Below, one piece after another: positions 38,562 through 48,598 of a stretch of DNA of 61,448 nt. Numbering within the stretch: position 1 is the stretch's first letter; the number at the start of each line of letters is the position of its first letter. The position numbers were made by a program, and so were the translations under genes. The DNA comes from Schizochytrium sp. CCTCC M209059 (lineage: Eukaryota; Sar; Bigyra; Thraustochytrida; Thraustochytriidae), in the NCBI GenBank assembly GCA_000818945.1, contig KN805384.1:390212-451659 (forward strand). The letters are read 5' to 3'. The notes beneath the pieces are model-generated. The model worked only from the letters and a program-made list of their open reading frames with translations. It ran no database searches and had not been told where the DNA came from.

Positions 38562-39612
38562 TGCCCTGGCTCCGGCTCTGGTCCTGCGCCACGCGCCGCT
38601 TCTGCCGCCTTCAAAGCGGGCGAGCTCCGCGTTGCTGATTTGCTCGCCGCCCTTACGGGCTTCATTATGATTGATGAGGGGAGATGATCATGGCGATTGT
38701 TAACGGCGGCGACAACGTTCTCTAGGTAGGCCTAGCTAGCAAGGCCTACACGTCTTACCGGTTCCCAGATAACTTGCAGCGCGCAAAACAGCCGGAGTAC
38801 TGACACGCTACATGCAAAGAGCGGCCTCAAAGCTGGAGGACAGGGGCGCGGAGAAGATGCGAAGGTGAGTGTGCAGAGGACCACGTAGTTGCGGAAATGC
38901 GGCTTCTGCTCTGAGATCGCCTCGGGACAACGCGATGGGAAAATGTGTGAGCACGGAGATGACATCCACGTGGCTGAGACAAGAATACATTTTGAGAACA
39001 TGAGGCAATTCTTGAGAAGACGATGAGATTTGATGAGTCTTGTTGAATAAAACATTAGGATGAGCCATTGGACATAACTTGATGTGTTTTCGAAGTGGCT
39101 TGTGGCGCGAAAAAAAAATCTCTTCTTCGTGCATACAGATCGTGCCCTGGAGAGAAATGGCGAGAATGTGCATTATATACTGCTTCGAGCGATCTCACAT
39201 GCCTGTCGATGGTGAAGTCAATGTTTTCGATTGTCTGCGACCGGTTCTTGAGACCCGTGATGCCAAAGAATGCATTCATGGTTTCGCTGCCTCTGGCTGC
39301 TGTTGCCGCTGCTGCTGCTACTGCCGCTGCTACTGCTGCTGCTGCTGCTGCTGCTAGTGTCTTGTTCCCTTCCAAAGAGCCGAGTCTGACTCTCTTTGTG
39401 GTGTCATGGGTTTGCTGTGCAAGCAAGCGAACAATAAAGGAAGCATGGCCTACATACAGCATGGACAGTAACACGACAGGGCCATGAGAAATGTGTCAGC
39501 GTCATTTTGCTGCCCAATCCATAATCACAATAATCAGCCCAAGTCGCCGCTCGCTGCAGCTGGTGGCGGCATAAGTTGCTCCCGTTGCGCGGCGAGGAGG
39601 CGTGCAGAGAAG
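38562..39612. other. divergent intergenic region
   Basis: The gap between the vigilin-like gene (-) and COQ2 (+). It includes GCT/GCC trinucleotide runs (39297-39357). ORFs on both strands are short and unconvincing. The COQ2 frame is open from an upstream ATG at 39484. Confidence 0.5.
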
Positions 39613-40782
39613 ATGCGCGGCTTGCAAAGGCGAGCGATATGCGTCCTGGCTGCGCACACCGGCGGCCTTCAGGCACCGTCATCGACGCTAGCTCGCTGTG
39701 GATGGGTGACACGAGCGCGCATGCAGGTCGCCTTGCCGCGGCAAAGCGCTGGTCCTGCCTGGGCGCGCGCGCTAGCCACCTCGGGCAAGGAGGCACCGGG
39801 TGCGGGGCCGACCAAGGCAATTGACAAGGAAGACGAGGATCTAGCAGCAAATGCTGAAGACGAGACTCTTTACAAGGATCAAAACGCGACGTGGGCTGAC
39901 AAGCACCTTCCGGAGAGCGTTTTGCCGTACGCCAAGCTCGCGCGCGTGGACAGACCGATCGGGACATATCTCTTGCTGTTTCCAGGTTTGTGGAGCATCG
40001 GCCTTGCGGCGGACCCGGGCCATCTTCCCAACCTGAAGCTGATGGCGCTCTTTGGGATTGGCGCTTTTGTGATGCGTGGCGCAGGCTGCACGATTAACGA
40101 TTTTTGGGATCGCGATATTGATGGCAAAGTCAAGCGCACGCGACAGCGTCCTCTAGCGTCAGGACGCGTGTCGCCACTGCAGGCGTGGGCTTTTCTCGCG
40201 GCTCAATGCTCGATAGGCCTTGCCGTCTTGGTACAGATGAATACGTTTACAATTGCCCTAGGTGCAGCATCGCTTGTGCCTGTGGCACTTTATCCGCTTG
40301 CGAAGCGGTACATTGGCTGGCCCCAGGCCGTGTTGGGACTCACGTTCAACTGGGGAGCTCTGCTCGGATGGGCCGCGGTGCATGGCGATCTCGATCTTTC
40401 GGTGACTGTTCCTTTGTACCTTGGCGGGGCGTTGTGGACGCTCATGTACGACACGATCTACGCACATCAGGACAAGGAAGATGACCGGGCGTTAGGTCTG
40501 AGGTCGTCGGCGCTGACGATTGGCGACGAAATGGCCAAACCTGTGCTTGTCGGGTTTGGAGTTGGAGCCTTGGCGCTTTGGGCCTTAGCGGGTGCCAATG
40601 CCGGTCTTGGGGCCTCGCCCCTGTACCTTGGGGCTCTGGGCTGCACAGGTGCGCACTTTGCTTGGCAGATCGGCACTGCTGACTTGGATGACCGACTCAA
40701 CTTGACGCAACGCTTTGTGTCGAACCAGACTGTGGGTGCAATCATGCTCGCCGGCATTGTCGGCGGCAAATACATGCTCTAG
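39613..40782 (+). CDS. COQ2: 4-hydroxybenzoate polyprenyltransferase, mitochondrial (COQ2, UbiA family)
   Basis: A 389-residue UbiA-family prenyltransferase for the ring-prenylation step of ubiquinone synthesis in the inner mitochondrial membrane. The first Asp-rich motif (GCTINDFWDRDID, then KVKRTRQRPLASGRVS) and the second (YDTIYAHQDKEDD) are intact and would bind the Mg-diphosphate of the polyprenyl donor. About eight hydrophobic membrane helices follow from LLLFPGLWSIGLA onward. The N-terminus (MRGLQRRAICVLAAHTGG, and RALATSG) is a good mitochondrial targeting peptide, so the ATG at 39613 was chosen; an in-frame ATG at 39484 would add 43 residues. It makes the quinone whose reduced form AOX (58990-59952) oxidises. 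Confidence 0.93.
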   Translation: MRGLQRRAICVLAAHTGGLQAPSSTLARCGWVTRARMQVALPRQSAGPAWARALATSGKEAPGAGPTKAIDKEDEDLAANAEDETLYKDQNATWADKHLPESVLPYAKLARVDRPIGTYLLLFPGLWSIGLAADPGHLPNLKLMALFGIGAFVMRGAGCTINDFWDRDIDGKVKRTRQRPLASGRVSPLQAWAFLAAQCSIGLAVLVQMNTFTIALGAASLVPVALYPLAKRYIGWPQAVLGLTFNWGALLGWAAVHGDLDLSVTVPLYLGGALWTLMYDTIYAHQDKEDDRALGLRSSALTIGDEMAKPVLVGFGVGALALWALAGANAGLGASPLYLGALGCTGAHFAWQIGTADLDDRLNLTQRFVSNQTVGAIMLAGIVGGKYML

Positions 40783-41383
40783 ACATTGTTTCTATTATCT
40801 AAAAGAAGGACTGAGCTTGACGTAGTGATGAAATGGATGCAGTTGACTTGATTTGTGAGGTTGCAGAATCGATCAGAGGGGATGCTTGCAGCAACAATAC
40901 CGATTTAGCTGTTTGTGCATTAACAGCCGCAAGGTCAGTGCGATAATCATGCCTGAAGGCAATGCCGAAAGGAAGGTTGCTTTTGGAGAAAATTGGCACG
41001 GCGCCGTTTTCTGCGAGTACACTATACCATGGTAGTATATCACCAAAACGTTTGCAAACTAATCGGCTCGAGAATCCATGCGCTACATTTTCGTGACGGA
41101 AGAGGTTGGGAGGAGCGTCGACAAACAGCTTGGCTACCGACCGCCTCATCACTTCAAACAGATGGCTAACCGTTGGGCGTGTGCAGTTGTTAGCTTGCTT
41201 GTCCAGAGGAGATGATTGTAAAAGAGGAACACATGTGTAGTATGGTCTTACAGCTATTGATTTTCATAATCGTTGGGGCCACCGTAGGGACGCTGTGGTC
41301 ACCGGAGATGTCTCACGTTCCTCCCACAGATGCGGCATGACGTGAAGCGGCGCAAGGAATTGTACGAGAAAGCGAATGCAGTT
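40783..41383. other. convergent intergenic region
   Basis: The facing 3' ends of COQ2 (+) and the EF-hand gene (-). A 117-residue minus-strand ORF (40799-41152) is open but has no recognisable features and lies where a 3' UTR is expected. Confidence 0.5.
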
Positions 41384-42349
41384 TTATTTGCGGCCGAGGC
41401 TGAGGCGCTGGGAGACGCGCTTGCCGAACATGGCCGCCTTCTCGGCGAGCTTGCCGCGACCAGCAACGCGGGCAGCCTCGCCGTCAGTAACGGCACCGGC
41501 AGTCTTGGAGTCGAGCTCCTTGCGGGCCTTAGCTACGGCCTTCTTGACGGCGGCGGCAATGCGAGCCTCAATGGCGTGCATCGCGGTCTGATCCTCCTGC
41601 TGGAGCTGGGTGAGGGTGTTCTTGGCAGCCATACCCTTGACACCGCCGGCGGCGACCTTCTCCTCGAGGTCGGCAATCGTGGCCTTGCGCTTGGCGTGCT
41701 CGATGGAGAATTCCTCCATCATCTTCTCGAGCTCCGGGTCAAGGCCCTGGGGCACGGAGAAGAGCTCCTGGACGAGGCGCTCGCCGACGCCGGTGACGCC
41801 AACGCCATCGTTATCCATGTCGACATCGGGCTCCATGTGGTGGCGCGCAAAGTACTCTGTGAGGATCATGATCTTGTAGTGAAGAAGGAGGTACTCAATG
41901 AAGGAGGTGCGGCCATCCTGGTTGATGTCGACGTCCTTGAGCTCGCTCTTGCGCTGGATAGCCGTGCGAGTTTTGCCGTTCTGCTGGAAAAAGTTGGCAG
42001 CGCCGGCCGAGCTGAGGGTCTCACCGCCCTCGTCCGCGGTGCACGCCTCCTTGAAGGCGGTCGCGAGATCGAAGACCTCCGAGTACCTATCGCCGAGCGA
42101 GAACACGAAGCGGCCTGTGAACGTTTTAGCAGTCGGTCAGTTAGTGATTCATTCATGCAATGCATTAAGTCGTACGAGCGGGCGGAGGCAATTTCTGTCT
42201 GGTGCCGCGAAGCTTGCGCTCGGCCGCACCTGCGCTCGCATCCGGGTCAACTTACGTGTGAAGACGTCGCGCTGCTCGTCAATGGGCTCCGCCTGGAGGT
42301 CCTTGAACTTCTCGAGGAAAACCTCGTCGTCATCCGTGAAGGCGGCCAT
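41384..42349 (-). CDS. EF-hand calcium-binding, coiled-coil protein (2 exons)
   Basis: On the minus strand exon 1 is 42349-42256 and exon 2 is 42114-41384. The 141-bp intron (42115-42255) starts GTAAGT and ends CACAG, joining DVFTR to RFVFSLGDRYSEV inside an Arg codon. The product has 274 residues. One canonical EF-hand loop is present (DINQDGRTSFIE, near residue 100) after SELKDV, and a second, degenerate one (DMDNDGVGVTGV) lacks the last Glu. The C-terminal half (about 160-250) is an Ala/Lys/Glu-rich helix with a basic end (GKRVSQRLSLGRK). It probably acts as a Ca2+-responsive cytoplasmic or cytoskeletal protein, but I cannot name a family. Exon 1 begins at the ATG giving MAAFTDDDEVFLEKF. 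Confidence 0.75.
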
Positions 42350-44427
42350 CGTGTCTGGGCTGGGCGAGAGAGAGAGAGAGTCGCGGCGGCTGGCTGATTG
42401 GCTGGCTGGCTGGCTGGCTGTTTGGCTGGCTTGCGTCTGCTGTGCTGCGACGAGGTCGGCGTGCGGCAGGGGATGCTTCTGTTGCGGGTTTGGCAGGCTG
42501 TCCTGCGCCGCCTCTGCCGTGTCCATCTTGCCGCGCCTTACTTTCTCCTAGCCTCCTCCTTCCTCCCCTTGTTGTTCATACAGTCAATTCTCGTGCCCCG
42601 TTCATTTCCCTTCGAGATTGGACTGCGCCCTCCACTGGACATGCGGCCGGTGTCCAGCCTGTGCACACGGCACGTGCCGCCCTGCCAGTGGCAGTGGCGC
42701 AGGTCGCAGTGGTGGACCCTCCTCGCAGCCTAAACTTTCCGTCTTGACGCGCGTGCGCGGTGCCCCCGCCTAAGGTGCAAGCAGGCAAAGGCGCCGCGTG
42801 CGACCGCTAGTGGCGCTACGGGGGACATATTTATTTAGTCTATGGTCGGAGGAGGGGACGCGACGTCCCCCTGGGTAGTGTGCAGTGGCGTGAGAGGGGG
42901 AAACCTCCCCACAGCGGGGCTTGCGTGTGCACACGCGCGGCACGTGCTTCGTTCGTCAGCACTCGAATTCATTCAACTCCTGCCAGGATGTTTGTTCAAT
43001 CGAAGCTCGCTTGTGTCGATCACGAAGCGAAGGCAAGGGCATGCATGGTTTGTTTCCGGAAAAGCAAGGACTCGGACGGAGCTCGGACCTGCCTCGGCCA
43101 GGACGCCGTCGCCTCGGGCTCCTCCCGCGGCCGCGATCTTCGTCCGTGACGCGAGGCGAGACCTCCCTGGTGGCCGCTGCCGGTCGCAGGCAGCCGCCAG
43201 GCTCCCTCCGGTCCGAGGAGGGGCGAGGGAGGAGGGCCTGCTGCCACCATGGCCGGCCTCTGCTCTGCTTGCTGCCTGGCCTGCCCGAGCGCAACGACAG
43301 CGTGCCCGACCGCGTGCAGAAGCAGAGGCAGACTTTGTATGTTGAAGGGATGAGGCGGTTTGCAACCGTAGCGGGCGCAAAGAGAAGGGACAGAATGCAC
43401 ACCGCGCACACCCACCCACACACGCGCGGCGCGCACACCCCCGCCCGGAGTGGACTAGCGTTTCCGGTGGCGGGCGCCTAGGAGGCGGCCGCGTGCAGGC
43501 GCAGGCCGACTCGAAGCAGCGGCACCGGAGCGGCCGGCCGGTCACCGGCTATATCTATACCTACAAGTAACACAGTACGCAGCTCATACTTGTTGTGGCC
43601 GGAGAGAGAACCTTACCTCTTCTGCCACGAGGCCAGGCCGGTGGATACCTGCAACGGCGTGCCTGATGCAAGCCGCTGCGGAACGGAGTAGCCGGCGTGT
43701 GCGCGGTGCGAGAGAAGGTAGGCTCGTCGCAGTCGCGGTCATTTCGCGACGACGCCATCCCCTTTTTGGTTTTGGTTTCTTTTTTCATTTTTTTCTTTCT
43801 TTCTTTATCTTGCAGAAGGAGATCCGCCAAGCATCTAGAAGGGAAAGGATATACTACATTCTCAAGAATCGATGATAATAGAGGATATCATGAGCGGTAC
43901 CGCAGATTGGGACCTTCCGGAAGGTCCCAACCGTTGCTTGATTTTTTGCTGTTTTTTTTTTTGGTCTTTGATTTTCCTTCTTTCTGCAACAGTCGCGGCG
44001 GCGCAATGCGCACTTGGGAGGGGCGCGGATAGGCAACTTGGGAGGGCGGGCACAAGTGGGTTATAGCGGAGCGCGGCAGTGCGGCAAATCTAACTACGTT
44101 GGGGCAGACCACCAACGGCGCCCGCCACGCCCCGCTCCGCCGCGCCCGCTTCGCTCGTCCGTTCCCGCGCGCCCAGGCACCGACCGAACGCCGCCTCCGC
44201 GCGCCCTCGCACGTCAGCCTCTCGGCCAGCCAGCACCGCCTGTCCGGCTGTTCGCCCGCCCGCGCAGTCCGCCAACCGACCGAGCGACCGGTCGTTGGCG
44301 AGATCGATCTTTCATCGGCGTCGACGGGTAGAAAGAAGAAGAAGAGCGCGCGCGACAAGGACGCGGAGAAGGCGCTCGTAGACGCGCAGCCGAGCCCCGA
44401 GACAAGGCATCTGAACAGGAAGCAGAG
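42350..44427. other. divergent intergenic region with palindromes
   Basis: About 2.1 kb between the EF-hand gene (-) and CCT7 (+). ORFs are Arg/Ala/Pro-rich and overlap on both strands; none is convincing. It contains GGCT runs (about 42399-42420), two adjacent perfect palindromes at 43894-43903 and 43907-43930, and CACTTG/CAAGTG motifs at 44011-44058. CAAGTG motifs here lie about 370-420 bp upstream of the CCT7 start. Confidence 0.6.
43907..43930. promoter_or_regulatory. 24-bp perfect palindrome upstream of CCT7
   Basis: A perfect inverted repeat centred between 43918 and 43919 with the core CCTTCCGGAAGG. It contains TTCnnGAA, two heat-shock-element units facing each other. A second 10-bp palindrome (GCGGTACCGC, 43894-43903) lies just before it. 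A regulatory role is inference; no factor is known. Confidence 0.4.
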
Positions 44428-46185
44428 ATGTCGCACTTCATGCAGCCGAGCGTGATTCTGCTCCGCGAGGGCACGGACACCTCGCAAGGCACGGCCCAGC
44501 TTATCTCAAACATTAACGCCTGCTATGCGGTCGGGGAGATCGTGGCGACCACCCTGGGCCCCATGGGCGCCGATAAACTGCTGTACAGCGGCGCCGGAAA
44601 GGCGACCATCAGCAACGATGGCGCCGAGATCCTCAAGCTCCTGGACATCGTCCACCCGGCGGCGCGCGCCCTCGTTGACATTGCCAAGTCCCAGGACGTT
44701 GAGGTTGGCGACGGCACCACCAGCGTGACCCTCATTGCGTGCGAGCTGCTCAACGAGTGCAAGACCTTTCTCGAGGACGGCGTGCACCCGCAGATCCTCA
44801 TTGCCGGCTACCGCAAGGCTGCTCTCCTGGCCGTGAACCGCCTCGAGGAGCTCAAGGTCGGCGTCGCGGACCTCGAGGATGCCGGCGAGGACGGCGCCCG
44901 CGTGCTCTTGGAGCGAGTCGCCGGCACGGCACTAAACTCCAAGCTCATTTGCGCCTACAAGTCTCTCTTCGCGCCCATGGCCGTCGACGCCGTGGGTCTT
45001 CTCAAAAAGGACGACCTTGACCTTAAGCATGTTGGCATCAAAAAGGTCACCGGTGGTTCCGTCATGGAGTCGCACCTCGTGCGTGGTGTCGCCTTCAAGA
45101 AGACCTTCTCCTACGCCGGTTTCGAGCAGCAGCCCAAATACATCAAGAACCCCAAGATCCTTTTGCTCAACGTCGAGCTTGAGCTCAAGAGCGAAAAGGA
45201 GAACGCCGAGGTCCGAATTGAAGACCCCTCGCTGTACCAGAGCATTGTTGACGCCGAGTGGAAGATCATTTATGACAAGCTCGACCAGTGTGTCAAGTCC
45301 GGCGCCAATGTCGTCCTCTCCAAACTGCCCATCGGAGATCTGGCCACCCAGTACTTTGCCGACCGTGAGATGTTTTGCGCGGGTCGCGTCTCTGATGACG
45401 ACATGGAGCGCGTGGCGCGCGCCACGGGCGCGCAGATGCTCACCAGCACCAACGATATTCCTGAGTCTGCCATTGGCAACTGCGGCCTCTTTGAGGAGAA
45501 CCAGGTCGGTGGCGAGCGTTTCAACTACTTTACTGAGTGCTCGGCGACCACCTCGTGCACAATTGTCATTCGTGGAGGCTCGGAGCAGTTCGTCGAGGAA
45601 GCCCACCGTTCGCTGCACGACGCGCTCATGGTTGTCAAGCGTACCATGGAGAACTCGAGCGTCGTCGCGGGTGGTGGCGCCGTCGAGATGGAGCTCTCGC
45701 GCTACCTTCGTGCGGAGGCGCGCACTATTGAGGGCAAGCAGCAGCTCGTGATGACCGCTTTTGCCAAGGCGCTCGAGAAGATCCCGCGCCAGCTTTGCGA
45801 CAACGCTGGCCTCGATTCCACTGACATTCTCAATCAGCTGCGCAAGAAGCACTTTGAGGAGCCCGAAGAGGGACTCTGGTTCGGCGTCGACGTCAACGCC
45901 GCGGGCATTTGCGACACCTTCAAGTCTAACGTCTGGGAGCCTTCGGCCAACAAGATTAACTCCATTGCCTCTGCTGCCGAGGCTGCATGCCTAATTCTCT
46001 CTGTTGACGAGACCGTGCGCAACCCGCAGTCGGAGCAGGCGCAGATGCAGCAGCGCGGCCAGATGGGCGGCCGAGGTGGCGGTATGCCCATGTCTCAGGC
46101 TATGGGCGGACAGGGTCTTCGCGGCATGGGTCAAGCCATGGGAGGTCGCGGCGTGCGCATGATGAAGGGCCGTGGCGGAAAGTAA
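44428..46185 (+). CDS. CCT7: T-complex protein 1 subunit eta (CCT7)
   Basis: A 585-residue group II chaperonin subunit. The N-terminus (VILLREGTDTSQGTAQLISN) is typical of the eta subunit. The ATP-binding and hydrolysis motifs are intact: TLGPMGADKLL, NDGAEILKLLDIVHPAA and GDGTTSVTL. The apical region has the eta-type VMESHLVRGVAFKKTF, and the closing half has VVAGGGAVEMELSRYLR and the LWFGVDVNAAGICD block. The C-terminus is a Gly/Met/Arg-rich tail (GRGGGMPMSQAMGG), longer than in many eukaryotes. As one of eight subunits of the CCT ring it folds actin, tubulin and WD-repeat proteins in the cytosol, working with prefoldin and phosducin-like proteins, both also encoded in this window. The ATG at 44428 matches the family start. 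Confidence 0.95.
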   Translation: MSHFMQPSVILLREGTDTSQGTAQLISNINACYAVGEIVATTLGPMGADKLLYSGAGKATISNDGAEILKLLDIVHPAARALVDIAKSQDVEVGDGTTSVTLIACELLNECKTFLEDGVHPQILIAGYRKAALLAVNRLEELKVGVADLEDAGEDGARVLLERVAGTALNSKLICAYKSLFAPMAVDAVGLLKKDDLDLKHVGIKKVTGGSVMESHLVRGVAFKKTFSYAGFEQQPKYIKNPKILLLNVELELKSEKENAEVRIEDPSLYQSIVDAEWKIIYDKLDQCVKSGANVVLSKLPIGDLATQYFADREMFCAGRVSDDDMERVARATGAQMLTSTNDIPESAIGNCGLFEENQVGGERFNYFTECSATTSCTIVIRGGSEQFVEEAHRSLHDALMVVKRTMENSSVVAGGGAVEMELSRYLRAEARTIEGKQQLVMTAFAKALEKIPRQLCDNAGLDSTDILNQLRKKHFEEPEEGLWFGVDVNAAGICDTFKSNVWEPSANKINSIASAAEAACLILSVDETVRNPQSEQAQMQQRGQMGGRGGGMPMSQAMGGQGLRGMGQAMGGRGVRMMKGRGGK

Positions 46186-46753
46186 TTACCGATTTATAGA
46201 CGCTAGATGTATCGAGCCACCTGGACTCTTTCTTTGCTTTTTGCTTATTGTTTTCCTTCTTGGCTTGTTTTCTCTTCTTTCTTTCTTATTTTTAATGTTT
46301 TTTTTTTAATCGCTAAGGAAGATAATCTGGAAAGTCATGAGGTCCTGCAGACATCCTCGCAATTGGTGCGTTTCTTTCTTGCCTCATTTTTTGGTCCCTT
46401 CCGAGTCAGACGTCACATCAACGTTCAAGATGCCCATTCTTTTACAGGGAAAAAAAATCTCCTTTTCGTCTTGAGAGGCAGCTTATCACAGCCCGGATTG
46501 ATTGCCCGACCCAACTTCTTCTCAAAGTTCCGAAATCCGCACCCATCAACACTTGAAGGTCTAGCTAGTCTAGGCCTGCTCTCTCTCTTTTCACAGTTCT
46601 TTAGGCCCATCGTGTCCCCCTAACAAGAAGCTGATTGACCGTGAGAGAGCCGAGCCTCTGCGTTGAACCAACGTCAACGGTCAAAGTCAAAAGAACGAGC
46701 TTTGGCCTCGCTCGCGGTCGGGCGCAGGGCTTGCGGCGCTCCCGGCTGAACAG
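46186..46753. other. intergenic, nothing recognised
   Basis: A T-rich stretch follows CCT7 and is the likely 3' UTR; the GC content then rises toward the lectin-like gene. No gene seen. Confidence 0.5.
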
Positions 46754-48112
46754 ATGATGGACGAGGGAGAGCCTTACGGGGAACGCTTTGTGCCGCGCAC
46801 GGCGCTAACTACTGCCTCTTTGATGGCTGACACGAGCGCGTCAGCGCCTCCAGAGACCCGAAAGAAGATGGGGCATTGGGCTGGTAAACTTGCCGACCGA
46901 GCTAGCGATCGCACGCCCGGAAAGAGGAAAAGAAGAAAATGCTTGCGCGCGTCTTCACGCAATGTTCAGGCTTTTTGTCGACTGCTACTTCTCGTTGTGG
47001 TATGGTGCCAGCTTATGCGAGAAGCTAATTCGTTTGGATTCAAGTACGCCGACTTTAACCAGACTGACGGCCTCTTGTTCCTTGGCGATGCCATTACGAG
47101 CAGCTGTGAGGAGAAGAATGGCGCAGACGCACAATCCCAGCTGGCTTATGGGTATGAGCCGCGGCACGGGAAAACCTCGCCTGCTAGCATGCTTCATCTC
47201 CTCACCGAAACGGTAGAAACGATTCGCGACATGCGCGTCGAGACGGCCAGGGAGGCTGACGCTGACGACATGGAGACGAATCTCGCCGGCATTGGACACA
47301 GAGACGAATCTTTTTTCGGGGGCTTTGCTGACCTCGAAACAGACGACTGCGCCCTCCGTCTACGCTTGACTAGCTCGCAGCCCAATGAAACCGGAGCCGT
47401 TTGGCGCGATGAGGGAACAAATGTGCTCCAAGGTTTTAGCACGAAATTCTATTTTCAAATAAGCGACCTTTCGCGAGCTTGCGCGCTCGTTCGAGATGCT
47501 AGCTTCTCCTCGAAGCGATACGAGTCGTGCTCTGTGCATGGCGGAGACGGTTTCGCGTTTGTCATTCACGGAGACAACGGCGATCGCACAGCCCTGGGAC
47601 AAGGCGGTGCTGACTTGGGTTTTGGAGGCCTGCAAAACGCTTTGGCGATCGAATTTGACGTCTGGTACAATGCAGAGCGTGGCGATGCTTTCGAAGACCA
47701 CGTCACTGTCTTGGCCGCAGGGCCAGGAGAAACGCTCCTTGCACGAGAGGCTTTGCATCTGAGCTCTCCACAACCTACAGCACTTGCCGACGGTCGAATA
47801 CACTCTGCTCGAATTGTGTACTACCCCTTTCTCAACATGGATCTGCTTCCATTTTTCCAGATAACTACAAGTGGCACGTCATATGTTGTCGACAACGGCG
47901 AGGGGTATCGTCTTGGTACCCTCGGAATATTTGTTGACGGCAACAACACGCATCCGCTCGTGGCGATTCCCATCAATCTCAGTGCATTTCTCGACCTAGA
48001 CGAGAATCGCGCCATTGTTGGGTTCACGTCTGCAACGGGTCGGTCATGGGCTTCACACGACATTCTCTCTTGGACCTTTTGCGAGTCGCACGATGACGCC
48101 GATTGCGCATAG
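46754..48112 (+). CDS. L-type (legume-like) lectin-domain protein, secretory
   Basis: A 452-residue protein. A long polar, basic N-terminus (about 75 residues, with GKRKRRKCLR) is followed by one hydrophobic segment (FCRLLLLVVVWCQLM), so it is either a type II membrane protein or has an unusually long signal peptide. An internal start such as the Met of MGHWAGKL is possible. The C-terminal region (about 190-445) is an L-type lectin-like beta-sandwich: GDGFAFVIHGDNGD, LGFGGLQNALAIEFDVWYN, a DHVTV strand, ARIVYYP, and IVGFTSATG...HDILSWTFCE. These match the legume-lectin-like domain of eukaryotic secretory proteins. N-glycosylation sites are present (NQT, NET, NNT, NLS). It probably binds glycans in the secretory pathway or outside the cell. 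Confidence 0.82.
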   Translation: MMDEGEPYGERFVPRTALTTASLMADTSASAPPETRKKMGHWAGKLADRASDRTPGKRKRRKCLRASSRNVQAFCRLLLLVVVWCQLMREANSFGFKYADFNQTDGLLFLGDAITSSCEEKNGADAQSQLAYGYEPRHGKTSPASMLHLLTETVETIRDMRVETAREADADDMETNLAGIGHRDESFFGGFADLETDDCALRLRLTSSQPNETGAVWRDEGTNVLQGFSTKFYFQISDLSRACALVRDASFSSKRYESCSVHGGDGFAFVIHGDNGDRTALGQGGADLGFGGLQNALAIEFDVWYNAERGDAFEDHVTVLAAGPGETLLAREALHLSSPQPTALADGRIHSARIVYYPFLNMDLLPFFQITTSGTSYVVDNGEGYRLGTLGIFVDGNNTHPLVAIPINLSAFLDLDENRAIVGFTSATGRSWASHDILSWTFCESHDDADCA

Positions 48113-48598
48113 AAAACAATTAGCCTGATCTTTTCCTCCTCTAGACTCTTGCCTGTGACCTCTAGAGCTGCCTCTTCTGCGATTTTTCCCGTACTCGCTG
48201 TCATTGTAACGCACATTGGTTCATCGCCCTTCTAACACACTGCACATGGCTCTTATCTGGATGCATAATAATAATGATAATACAAACGTACGAAAATACG
48301 AAACGAGACTCCGAGTCTTTTTTTGCAAGCAAGACAAGAACGCCGAGAGCGCCGCGAGGGCTCGTGCGCGCGGCACCCGTGACGGTGGCGAGGCGGACGT
48401 CGGCGTCTTGGGACGGCGCGCGACGGCCTGCAGCGCCAAAGCCGAGGCGAAGGCCCGCGTAGCGGCGCCACGAGGAGGAAAAACCGTGGGCGGAAATTGC
48501 CTCGCAGACTCTTTCCTGCGAGCGCGAACTCGGCGCCCAGCGCACGTTGACGGCAAGGCAAGGGACGCGTAAGGACTGCAAAAAGGGCGCAGGCCAAT
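48113..48598. other. intergenic, nothing recognised
   Basis: Includes ATAATA-type A/T-rich DNA near 48266-48295, then a GC-rich promoter-like stretch before the next gene. ORFs overlap on both strands and are not protein-like. Confidence 0.5.

Noticed and set aside
40799..41152. 117-residue minus-strand ORF between COQ2 and the EF-hand gene
   Set aside because: Lies where a 3' UTR is expected, is in a convergent gap and lacks recognisable features.
42842..43481. ORFs of 89-190 residues in three frames upstream of CCT7
   Set aside because: Arg/Ser/Pro/Gly-rich on both strands with no conserved pattern; more likely GC-rich promoter DNA.
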